64,000 nucleotides of DNA from Phytophthora colocasiae. Taxonomy: Eukaryota; Oomycota; Peronosporomycetes; Peronosporales; Peronosporaceae. The notes beneath the pieces were generated by a model. That model saw nothing but the letters and a program-made list of their open reading frames with translations. It did not search any database and was not told where the DNA came from. The stretch spans positions 1,302,001-1,366,000 of the forward strand of contig JAGKQI010000064.1 of NCBI GenBank assembly GCA_018806915.1, written 5' to 3'. Positions 53,531 to 62,906 of the stretch are shown here, one piece after another. The translations under genes were made by a program, and so were the position numbers. Position 1 is the first letter of the stretch, and the number at the start of each line of letters is the position of its first letter.

Positions 53531-55619
53531 AATGATCCGTCGATAATGATCCAGCACAGACAAACCTGAGAATGTTGAAGGCAGCGTTGACATCTCTCCC
53601 CGCAACGTGATCACAATGGGGGCAATGAAAGACATCTCTGCTGCCGAGTTTGAGGTGGAGTCTGGAGCACCGCCCACATGTCTGACTCGTGTACATCTCC
53701 GAGCAGACGATAAGGCTTTTCCCCATCAACTCGCACTTGGCCTTCAGAATCTGCCTAAACTGGAAATGCTTGAGGCCCAGCAGCAACCGGTTGAAGGTGT
53801 GGTTCCGAGCAGTACTTTTCTTCACCATATCCTTTGAACTGAAGACAGGGAGGATAATAACGTCGTACGTCTTCGTCAGGTAAGCTGCCGCCTGGTAATG
53901 CATCTCCTTCACGGCTTGTTTCAGTTTTGCCGTAGCGCAGTGGAATGCACGCTTGGCTCTCGCGAACACTCGCCACTGCCGCCCGGACCGATGTCCCTTG
54001 AAGTTTTTAATGAGCGCCATCTCTCTTTGGGCATCGATGATCCTGGATCGATATCCGTCTAGATGCTCTCTCGTTCCACGGCCGACGTGAAGGACATTTC
54101 CATTTAGATCCACTCCAGTCATGAACGCCTTCACCCCTGGGTCTAGTGCGATCACTCTGCCGTGGTAGGAGTACTCATTCGGGCAGTACGCTTGCGGAAT
54201 AACGGCGTACCAGAAGCCGTTCGTGTTGGTGATCTGGATCTCGTTGGTGATAACGACACTAGGATCGCAGCGGATCGGGATACCCTTCAGCTTCGAGATG
54301 GATAGTAAAGCTCGCTGACCCCTTCTGTGTTGAATTGTTGCGTGTGATGCATCCTCACAAAAGGTAAAGTAGCGTCCGTCTCTCTTTCGACTCTTGAATC
54401 GAACTTTGAACTTCTTGATGTTCCCAGCAGACAGGTTGCTAAACGCGCTCTTCACATTGCTCTCAAACTTGCGCAGCGCATTGAATCGTAAACTCTTTGG
54501 CGTTTCAAAAGCCCATTGCGGTGGCGGCTCCATCCCCTCGGGGTACACACGCTGTTTATTCGATGCTTGGGTTACATAGAGGTCCCTCAGAGTGGCTGCT
54601 TTAGACACATTCGTCGCTCGGAAGTGAGCCACCGCTTGATTGTAGGTCCAGCGACACGTCCCCATATAGCGTATGAGCTGTTGGCGCTGTTTGGTAGTAG
54701 GGAAAAGTCGGTATTTGCGCATGCGTGTTACCACGAGTTTATCTTGGGCTTTCAGCTCACGTCGTATGGCCGATGCAGCCTCGATGTCGTCTGCATGGTC
54801 CGTTGCGTTGCATTTGAGGACGTTGATAGTTGCTGTGTACCTCGAAACTTCAGCTGTCCTTTCAGTCTTGGATTCAAACGCGACTCGCTTGCTCTCCTGC
54901 TTTTCTCGATCGCACGGCCACCTTGCTGTATTGTCAAAATATTCTACGGAGAACAAGGACTGCGTCTGCTAATCGATTTTCTGTTGTCTCTGGAACGCGA
55001 ACCACGGTTTCGGCTCCAAGATGTCCTCTGCAGGTAGTAAGTCGTTTAGCCTCTGCGAATCAAAGAAGCTATCCAGACGGTCGATACGGTCGACCGGGAC
55101 TTTGGCAAGGAGCGGTCTAAATTCTCGCACATGACCGAGAATCACGTGAGCAGCAACACGACCAAGCAGTTTATCTACGCGACCGTTCATATCGCGTATC
55201 TGCAGCGCCCGCGCCTCCGGGTCTGCTTCGTCCTTTATGTCCTCTTGGGTGTACACCTTCAATGCGTCTAACGTATTCTCGAGGTCGCCCTCGCTAGTGG
55301 TAGCGCACTGGCGTAACGCCAACCACCCGATAGTCCGCCACCTAAGAATGGCTCTCATCCGGACAGCTAAACACAGCTTAGCATCACTCACGTGAACGAA
55401 GATTAGGACGCGCACTTGTTGCATGATATCGCGAATGTGTCTGCGCAGGTCTGACCAGCCTGCTCTGCGTCGTGGAACCTTGCGTGGAAGAGCATCTAGC
55501 GTGTCACCCATCGGCCGAGTTCGGCGGGTGAGTGCTTGACTTTCTTTATCGGGAGGACTGCACTCAGAACAAGTTTCGTCGGGAGGGCGGTGGCAGGTGC
55601 TTGAGGGTGGTGATCCCAT
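53529..55619 (-). pseudogene. Fanzor (eukaryotic TnpB-like RNA-guided nuclease), one in-frame stop
   Basis: One minus-strand frame runs from ATG 55619 to TGA at 53529-53531 (about 696 codons) with a single TAG at 54971-54969. The C-terminal 475 codons are TnpB-like. They have an N-terminal MRKYRLFPTTKQRQQLIRY plus CRWTYNQAV, RuvC-I ALDPGVKAFMTGVD, RuvC-II, a zinc ribbon CGRC...CPHC and RuvC-III GRDVNAAFNILR. The usual RuvC-II Glu is replaced (IILPVF), but a Glu 49 residues on (VCSEMYTSQTC) is present; this is the rearranged active site reported for Fanzors. The first 216 codons (with RRHIRDIMQQVRVLIF and a helical ENTLDALKVYTQED) are an N-terminal extension of unknown role. The stop may be a true mutation or a sequencing error, or be avoided by splicing or internal initiation. 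Confidence 0.85.
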
Positions 55620-55973
55620 GGAGGAGAATTGAAGACTGAGACATTCTCAGCTCCTGCCCATTAGTCCTTGGTCCAGAGTTCAATGATGCTCACCACTTTG
55701 GTCTAGCGTCATCAAGAATGTTCCACGGCCTATGTTCTCACCAATGGAGACTGTGTCGATGCACGTGACTGTAACGAAGGAAATCGAAGTGGGTAATGGT
55801 CATCAACTCAAGAAGCTCATCCCAACGTTGGTGGTACATGTACATGTTCACATCGACGACGTATTAACTGAGCTGCACGACTGGAGCCACTCACGTTGCA
55901 AGACGAGAGTTGGCACGTAAGAGGCGATGTAGCTCCGCATGTACAGTACATCGCAGGAAAAAAAACCGTGATC

Positions 55974-57407
55974 ATGATTTACAATCTGGAAATGCTCGAC
56001 GCTCATTGGCTGACGCATGTAGCAGCCGTTAGATCTCTCCGAATCGAGGGGCGGACGTACGCGCCGCCCTTCGGAGCCATTCCTCCTTCCTCCTCGTCGA
56101 GCTCAAGCAAGAAGCAACTGGAACCAATGGTTATGGGTATCATCTCCGCCGGAATGGGCGCAACCAAGGCGCTGCTGAGTTTCTATGGCTCTCTGCTGCA
56201 CTACTGGGTGCGTCGCGGCAGCTACGCCGAATGCCCCTTCTTCTCAGACGACCTGCACGCCAAGACGTACGTGTACTCGATCGCGCTGCTCAACCCGCTG
56301 TGGAGCCAGCCGCACTACCGTCATCCGAGCTTCTACAAGGACCTGGTCACTAACCTGCGCAACGTGGCGATCCCTGGCACGGGTGTGCCGCTCTCGATCG
56401 TGAGCTACTCGCGCCTCATCCTCTTCCCCTTCTTGGTCTTCGTGTACCCCTGGCTGTGCGCCATTGGCGCCTTCTTCGAGCTGCCTAAGGAATACTCGAA
56501 CAAACAAGGCTGCATCATTGAGCGCTTCCTGCGCACGTTCACGCAGATCTTCGTGTGCCCGCAGAACTGGTTCGCCTTCTGGCGCGTCAACTGCCACGTG
56601 GTGAGTCTGCACAGCCTCAAGACCAACTCGCCCGGATACATCATGGAGAACAAGTGGGACTTTCTTATTGAGTCCGAGAAGAACGGCATCGCTGTGTCGC
56701 CCTACCTCAAGACGCCTGGCTCGCTGGTCATTAAGGACCGCAACGAGGAAGGCGGAATGGGCATTTTCATCTTCAAGAACGCCGTGGACGGTGGCGACTG
56801 GATCATCCAGGAGAAGCTCGACAACTCGCCATTTCTCAAGAAGCTGCTTCCGGAGGTGTCGCCTCTGTCGACCTTCCGTATCATCACTGCCTCGCGTCAC
56901 GGCCTGGGAGAAGCGGAGGCGCTCAAGGACGGTGGCAACGGTGTCAAGTCGCTCAGCTGTGTGTTCCGTGCCGGTTTGGCGGGCGCTGCTACGGACCACA
57001 AGTCGATCATGTTCGACGTAGACATGGAGTCGGGCAAGATCCTCAAGGGCTCCACCACTACGCACTGGTACCGCGTCGGCCCGCACCACATGTTCCGCGG
57101 CAACCTCAGCGTGGGCCATGACATCACCAACCACCCCGACACGGGCGTCCCCATTACCGGCAACGTGATCAAGGACATTAAGCAGATGAAGGAGCTCGCC
57201 GAGGAGGCCCACTTCAAGCTCATGAAGGACGTGCCGCTGTGTGGCTGGGATGTGGCCATCACGAACCTGGGTGTGCTACTGCTGGAGGTCAACATTTCGT
57301 GTAACTTCTTCCGCGGCACGTTCGACCAGCCCTGGTACTTCCAGTTCCTGGACGACTACTTCCGCCACCTCGAGAAGCTTCCCACGCCCGCGAAGAAGAC
57401 CAACTAA
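55974..57407 (+). CDS. Sugar-transfer-associated ATP-grasp domain protein
   Basis: About 477 residues from ATG 55974; a TTG 78 bp upstream keeps the frame open and later Met codons are also possible. The first half has hydrophobic stretches (RLILFPFLVFVYPWLCAIGAFF), suggesting membrane attachment. The second half is ATP-grasp-like: DWIIQEKLDNSPFLKKLLP, STFRIITA, a glycine-rich GTSTT-like strand (ILKGSTTTHWYRVG) and GWDVAITNLGVLLLEVN, which carries the terminal magnesium-binding E and N. These features fit the sugar-transfer-associated ATP-grasp family, whose members sit with glycan-modifying enzymes; the substrate is unknown. High GC at third positions suggests strong expression. Confidence 0.7.
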   Translation: MIYNLEMLDAHWLTHVAAVRSLRIEGRTYAPPFGAIPPSSSSSSSKKQLEPMVMGIISAGMGATKALLSFYGSLLHYWVRRGSYAECPFFSDDLHAKTYVYSIALLNPLWSQPHYRHPSFYKDLVTNLRNVAIPGTGVPLSIVSYSRLILFPFLVFVYPWLCAIGAFFELPKEYSNKQGCIIERFLRTFTQIFVCPQNWFAFWRVNCHVVSLHSLKTNSPGYIMENKWDFLIESEKNGIAVSPYLKTPGSLVIKDRNEEGGMGIFIFKNAVDGGDWIIQEKLDNSPFLKKLLPEVSPLSTFRIITASRHGLGEAEALKDGGNGVKSLSCVFRAGLAGAATDHKSIMFDVDMESGKILKGSTTTHWYRVGPHHMFRGNLSVGHDITNHPDTGVPITGNVIKDIKQMKELAEEAHFKLMKDVPLCGWDVAITNLGVLLLEVNISCNFFRGTFDQPWYFQFLDDYFRHLEKLPTPAKKTN

Positions 57408-57721
57408 GTGCAGTGTAAAGTGGAGTGCACTGCTTTTGCAGCGCACTGCTAGCTGAGCTGGTGGCTTCTGCCCTGGTTTTCGTATTTGCACTTGAAGTGC
57501 TTTGTCGTAAGAGCTTGCGCAAATGTTAAACAAAATCTTCCCAGTCACAATATGGCTACATTTTGAAAAGGTAATTGTAGCCATGTCGATGTGGCCGTAT
57601 GTTTCGCTGTGGTTGGTCATTCGAGACTCGCCAATCATGCCGAGGCCAGAGTGCACGTGGGCACCTCTTCCTACATGCACTACAGTGGTGCCATATTGAA
57701 GCTGCAGCAGCGGAACGAACG

Positions 57722-58804
57722 ATGACTACCGACGCTGCCACTTTGTCGGATGCTGTCCTGAGCGAGCTCCTCGCCTTCCTCACAGTGGACGACCTTTTGG
57801 CGCTGGAGCGGACGAGTCGTGCGTGGAGACAAACATTGGCGTCTGGCCGCTTCTGGAGCCACGTGCAGCTTATCCACGAATGGAACGACAGCGAAATGGC
57901 GTCTGCAGTTGTAGGACTCGTAGCAAAGTGTCACGGCTCACAAGTCAAGCAATTGACGCTCGTCGGCTGCGTCGTGCCGAACGGAACGCTGCTGAAGGTG
58001 ACCAAGCTCTTCACAGGATTAACCCACCTGACAGTAAATGGATGCCAAACAATCGAGGATGCCGACTTCACTGCGCTTGTTGGAGCTTCGCGTGAACAAC
58101 TAGTGGAGGTTCGAGCGGTCAAGTGCTTGCGACTGACTGATGCTGCGCTCGAAGGGATCGGGAGATGCCATTCACAGTCGCTGCAGCGGATCAATTTCAG
58201 CTACTGCAGGCAGATTTCAGAGACTGGAGTGGAAAGACTTGTCCAGCGCTGCTGCAATCTCCGTTCGATCAAGCTGAAGGGATCCCCAGCAGTCACTTCC
58301 TCTGTAGTTGCCTGTATATCACAGAGCTGCCCCATGCTTGACACACTTCTGGTTGGAGGCGCGAAGAACCTGACAGACTACTGCCTTCTGGCTCTTGGAG
58401 ATCATTGTCCACACTTAACGTCTCTGGACATCTCAAGAAGCAACCCCTTTGGGTTTGGTCGCGGAGGAATCACGGATAACGCACTGAAGTACCTTGTTTC
58501 GCGATGCCCTCGACTGGAGCACCTCACGCTGTGTGGGCAAGGCCGACTGACACTTCAAGTGCTGAGCTCGCTCGCTTTCTCATGCCCCAGACTCGATACG
58601 CTTGATATTGGCGGATGTCACGGGATAATCTCAGAGCCAATTGCATTAGGTGCCGAGCTAAAGCGTATGCGAGGGCTTCACGAGCTCAGTGTGGCGTTCA
58701 CGCGCGGCTTGAAAGGAGAGCAAATTAATTTCATCGCATCTCAGTGCCCACAGCTGAAGGCTTTTCGCGTCGATGGCGACAATATTGCTGCGGCCCACGC
58801 CTAG
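57722..58804 (+). CDS. F-box/leucine-rich-repeat protein
   Basis: 360 residues from ATG 57722 (MTTDAATLSD). An F-box lies at about residues 7-48 (LSDAVLSELLAFLTVDDLLA, then RTSRAWRQTL). About eight cysteine-containing leucine-rich repeats follow (for example LVQRCCNLRSIKLKG, ISQSCPMLDTLLVGG, LVSRCPRLEHLTLCG, LAFSCPRLDTLDIGG). Such proteins are substrate receptors of SCF ubiquitin ligases: the F-box binds Skp1 and the repeats pick the target. The target cannot be inferred. No intron is seen. It lies 314 bp after the ATP-grasp gene, same strand. Confidence 0.85.
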   Translation: MTTDAATLSDAVLSELLAFLTVDDLLALERTSRAWRQTLASGRFWSHVQLIHEWNDSEMASAVVGLVAKCHGSQVKQLTLVGCVVPNGTLLKVTKLFTGLTHLTVNGCQTIEDADFTALVGASREQLVEVRAVKCLRLTDAALEGIGRCHSQSLQRINFSYCRQISETGVERLVQRCCNLRSIKLKGSPAVTSSVVACISQSCPMLDTLLVGGAKNLTDYCLLALGDHCPHLTSLDISRSNPFGFGRGGITDNALKYLVSRCPRLEHLTLCGQGRLTLQVLSSLAFSCPRLDTLDIGGCHGIISEPIALGAELKRMRGLHELSVAFTRGLKGEQINFIASQCPQLKAFRVDGDNIAAAHA

Positions 58805-58895
58805 GAATTGACCGTGTATACATGTTTGCCATGCTGTGCAATGATATTAAGTTGTGTGTGTGTGTTTTTCATGGAAAAACGTCCACATTGATCAC

Positions 58896-60100
58896 TCACT
58901 CCACCACATACTCAGTTTTGAAGAACTCCTCGATTGCCCGAGCTGCAGATGTGCTCAGCACAGTCTCATCGAGCAGCTTTTCGGCTCCAGCTCTCGCAAT
59001 CGAAGCAATGCTACCTGTTGGCAATGGCGTTGAGGGCACTGACATTCTTTTTGCATGAATTCATGCCTTACCAAAAATATCGAGCAGCATATCACATTCA
59101 TCCACACTGAGGAATGGGAAATTCAAGTGCAGTATATGAAGGGCATGTGTGCGTGTGAGGAGTTCATCGTTCATCTGGCACCAACGGTTAGTTATCAGGA
59201 ATACATACATGAAGTGCGACAACGAACCCGATGGACGAGGTGATCAGCCTTCTCAGAGATTCGGAAGGCGAGTTTCTCGTGGACAGATACCTTCACCTCG
59301 TCAGACTACAGAAGCCTAACCTAGGGATTCAACGTACCATGAGTTTGACAGCACTTGGCAGACTAAAAACTATAAAGAGGACACATTGATACTGTACATC
59401 AGCTGAAGCTATAGAGGAAGAGCATATTTTGTTGGTACCTGTGAAAATGTTGATTGGTACGGAATTGGTAATGGCGAGTTGCTGCAGTTCTGAGAACCGC
59501 GGAATCGGAGATACAGCAATGGCAAACGCATTATCAAATGCTTTTCCAGCCTTTAGCAATCTGTAAAAAAAAGCTTCTCAGAAAGAAACATAATTTCCAG
59601 TAAGACAGCTATCTCTCGTTCCTGTCGATCGTGCTTTCAAATGAGAACGATGGTGTATCCTTGTGGATCAACTGCATTCTTTGTCATTAATGCAGCAATA
59701 CATGTTGAACGATGGAATGCACTCCGTACCATGAATGCTACAGGAGGAAACTCGCTCTTTCGCTGCGAGATCATGACGTCTGCATTCAATTTGTATCGAG
59801 CACTCGCAATCGCACTGGACCAAGGTTCACGTACCAGCAAGACAACCGGCCGCTTCTGTTGTGATAGTTAGTTGTTAGATCACTCGCCTTGTACTTCGCA
59901 GCAGGATATTCAGTTGATAATCTTGCCTTTTGGCTGAAACCCGTAGGCTGTGTCCAGCTCTTGAGCCACTGCATCCCAAGAGTTAGAACTTCTAACATTT
60001 GCACTTGCCCTTACGTACCTTCGCTTGGTATTATGTGCGGGTTGTAGAGCACTAGTTGGCCCCTGGCGCCTCGGCAGCGCGTGATCTTCCTGTTCGCCAT
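58896..60100 (-). CDS. Multi-exon (HhH)2-domain protein, ERCC1/FAAP24-like
   Basis: Several small exons are visible on the minus strand. A possible first exon (60100-60019) starts MANRKITRCRG. A later exon reads KRPVVLLVREPWSSAIASARYK (about 59850-59640), then FDNAFAIAVSPIPRFSELQQ (about 59550-59440). The best part is the 3' end: an exon starting MNDELLTRTHALHILHLNFP joins (GTAAGG...AACAG, phase 1) to the last exon, 59014-58896. The join gives CDMLLDIFGSIASIARAG, AEKLL and AARAIEEFFKTEYVVE. This is the double helix-hairpin-helix pattern of the XPF/ERCC1/FAAP24 family, which binds branched DNA in repair. The frame between exons 1 and 3 does not resolve cleanly; a GC-AG intron is possible. It ends 92 bp from the F-box gene stop. 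Confidence 0.45.
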
Positions 60101-60109
60101 GAATGCGGA

Positions 60110-61263
60110 ATGCGAGCTGCAACTTCAACATTGGGACCATCACTCTGCCACATCATGTTTACACAACGTGTTGGTCCACACAAAATTGTCATGGGCAGCT
60201 TCTGGCGGGGTCTGGCGCGGCCGCTGTACTGCGTCGCGCCCATGGCAAACGTGACAGACGCAGCCTTCCGCCACCTCATCAGTGAAATCGCTAAGCCGTC
60301 GGTCATGTGGACCGAATTTGTCAGTTGTGAGGCGCTAACGCACGACCCAGACTCACGCCGCCGGATGATGACCACGCTTAAGTACGCGGAGCAGGAACGG
60401 CCCGTGGTGGCGCAGCTATTTGGCTCTAAGCCGGAGCAGTTCTACGAGGTGAGCTTAAGTGTTATGTCAAGCTTTATAGGGTTTCTAACGTCAACTCTTT
60501 TCGTTGTTGCTAGTCGGCTATGATCGTACGGGACTTAGGCTTTGACGGCATCGACATCAACATGGGCTGTCCCGAGACCAATGTGAACAACCAAGGTAGC
60601 GGCGCCTCTTTGATCCTACAACCAGACTTAGCTGTGGAAATTGTGGCTGCTTGCAAACGTGGTGCTGGGGACCTTCCAGTGTCCGTCAAGACGCGCATCG
60701 GTTTCCACCACATTGACTACAAAGACTGGGTGCTACGGTTGCTTGGGACAGAGCCAGAGGTACTCACCATTCATGGCCGGACACGTGATGAAATGTCCAA
60801 GGTTCCAGCACATTGGGATGTGATCGGTGACATTGTAACTTTGGCTAAGTCAGCAGGATCCCCGGCGCTCATTCTCGGGAATGGTGACGTTGAAAGTCTC
60901 GTTGATGCCCAACAAAAGGTTGACGAGTACGGAGTCGACGGAGTTATGCTTGGTCGCGCATTATTTGGCAACCCTTGGCTTTTTCAGGGTTACCCGGATA
61001 CATCTCATGTGCCTGTGAAAGAGAAACTGGAGGTTATCCGGCGTCACACACAGCTCTTTCAAGAACTCTTGGCTGACCCAGGTCTCGTAGGATTTCCACG
61101 CATGAAGAAGTTCTACGGGTCATACTTGAAAGGCGTACCTAACGCACGTCAACTCCGAGATCGATTGGCGCGTTCTCAATCGCCCCAAGACGTGTACGTT
61201 ATCATTGACGAATCTCTTGACTATTTGGCCACTCAGGAACAGGAGCAAGTCACAGCAGGGTAG
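60110..61263 (+). CDS. tRNA-dihydrouridine synthase (DusB-like)
   Basis: Two exons, 60110-60448 and 60514-61263, about 362 residues; the intron (GTGAGC...TGCTAG, 65 bp) is phase 0. An alternative start is ATG 60155. FMN-binding TIM-barrel motifs are LYCVAPMANVTDAAFR, VVAQLFGS, DINMGCPETNVNNQGSG with the catalytic Cys after NMG, VSVKTRIG, TIHGRTRDEMSK, LGNGDV and DGVMLGRALFGNPW. Family members reduce specific uridines in tRNA to dihydrouridine with NADPH. The N-terminal extension (MRAATSTLGPSLCHIMFTQR) could be an organelle signal. Its 5' end adjoins the divergent HhH gene, and its 3' end faces a DusA-type gene. Confidence 0.88.
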
Positions 61264-61328
61264 TTTCAAGAAAAAATGCAATGCTGATTCTCTATGATAT
61301 TGTATGCCGGTATGTGTACGGCGCTATT

Positions 61329-62753
61329 CTAGCTGCAACTTGTTGCTTCCTCCTGCTGGATAAGCTCATCCTCAATGCGCGCGTCAAGAACCTCGTCTGG
61401 TAAAACCTTCATTGCGTTCTCAATCATCTCACGTAGTTCAGGTCGTGGACCCTTTCTCGCCCACTGCGCTGAAATCTCCCGCTTGAATGCCTTGCCGCCG
61501 AATTCACCACTGAGATACAGAAGTGTTACGTTAGTGTTAATTAATTCAAACGCGAGCAACAACAACGATCGGCATACTTAAAGAGAGCCAACAAAGGTTT
61601 CATCAACGCGGAGGTGGCCATCGTGTAAGGAGAGTCACTCAGCGGCTCAGTCGATCCCCACTTTGCTTGCAGATCTTCTGCATATTCCAGATATCGCTCG
61701 ATAATCTCTCGTCGCGACAGGTTCGGGTTCCGCTCGGCATTGAAGATCAGCCGGTCAGCATCTCGGAAGTTCCAAGGAGTGTTATATGCAGCCCGACCGA
61801 TCATGACACCGTCAATATTCGTGGTGTCAAGAAGCTCTCGCGCGTGCTGGATGCTCCGTACTCCGCCGTTAAGAGTGAAAGACAATTCAGGGAAATCTTG
61901 CTTCAGCCGGTAGACGACCTCATAGCGCAGCGGCGGGATGGTACGGTTGTCCTTGGTGCTCAGACCCTTGAGCAAGCACTTTCGCGCGTGCACGATGATA
62001 TGGCGTACACCAGCACTAGCAACAGCGTCCACGTAGTGGTGTAGTTCCTCATAGCTGTCACAGTCGTCAACGCCGATGCGGCATTTCACCGTTACTTCGG
62101 CCGCGGGGTGACCTGGATTCTCTTCCGCTGCTAGCACGACGTTGCGCTGCATGCTGGCGCAAATATCCCGCACCCGTTCAGGCTCCAGCATAAGACGGGC
62201 TCCAAAACAGCGGCTGGACACCAGCGCGCTGGGGCAACCCGTATTCAGGTTGATTTCACAAAAGCCGCCGTAGGACTGGCTAAGATGCGCTGCGGCTGCG
62301 TATGAGCACAAAAGTGTTAAATAAAATTGCTATATGCTCGGAATGGAGTAGCCTACCACCGAGGTCCTCGATGCTATTGCCACCAAGCTGCAGCGCGAGC
62401 GGGGCTTCCACAGAGGTGTGGCCCAGGAAGTAGTCGAGATTCTTCTTCTGGTGGAGCAACTATCTCCAGCAAAAACACTCAGGTGAATGGTCAACACATC
62501 AGTACGGGACCTTACGTAGACTTACGGTCTGATCCACCACCATCTCGGTGAACAGTAGCGTCTCCTTGGTGATCATGCGCATCATAAAGCGGTAGTGGCG
62601 GTCTGTCCAGTCCATCTACGACAAAGCATATTTGCCACCATTAGCATCACCACCAACCACAGGATAATTGCTAGTTGATAAGAGGCGATGTACCATTGGC
62701 GCGATGGATAAGCGAGCTACGGGTGGAAGAGCAGCCATGGTTCTCCTCAACAT
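61329..62753 (-). CDS. tRNA-dihydrouridine(20/20a) synthase (DusA-like)
   Basis: Five exons can be read: 62753-62694, 62615-62526, 62459-62360, 62295-61578 and 61509-61329, for 382 residues. Introns are 78, 66, 64 and 67 bp and all phases agree. Joined, they give [66 protein letters not shown] with the catalytic Cys, [32 protein letters not shown] and [14 protein letters not shown], then [13 protein letters not shown]. These are DusA signatures. The enzyme reduces U20/U20a in the tRNA D-loop. It is tail to tail with the DusB-like gene, 65 bp apart. It ends in a basic-acidic tail ([16 protein letters not shown]). Confidence 0.9.
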
Positions 62754-62837
62754 GCTCCGCACCCACTGGTTTTTTAAACTCGTGAAAACCGGTACTGGTA
62801 GTAATATAGTAATCTTAGTACTAGTACTACATACGTA

Positions 62838-62906
62838 CCGTGATATCGGTGTCAAGTGTCACCCCCCTGGTGCCAACAAATCCAATGATATGTAGGGATA
62901 AACTCG
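62838..62906. repeat. Second copy of the MITE left end
   Basis: About 70 bp match the left end of the element at 36457, starting CCGTGATATCGGTGTCAAGT after a TA and continuing through CTGGTGCCAACAAATCCAAT. No inverted partner end is visible before the end of the window, so the copy is truncated or its partner lies outside. Confidence 0.75.

Noticed and set aside
54954..54956. TTG as the start of the Fanzor protein
   Set aside because: Not a likely eukaryotic start. The frame continues upstream past a single TAG to an ATG at 55619, or could start at the internal Met of MRKYRLFPT.
56244..57212. 322-codon minus-strand ORF
   Set aside because: Antisense shadow of the ATP-grasp gene, caused by its very GC-rich third positions; its Arg/Val/His-rich composition is typical of such shadows.
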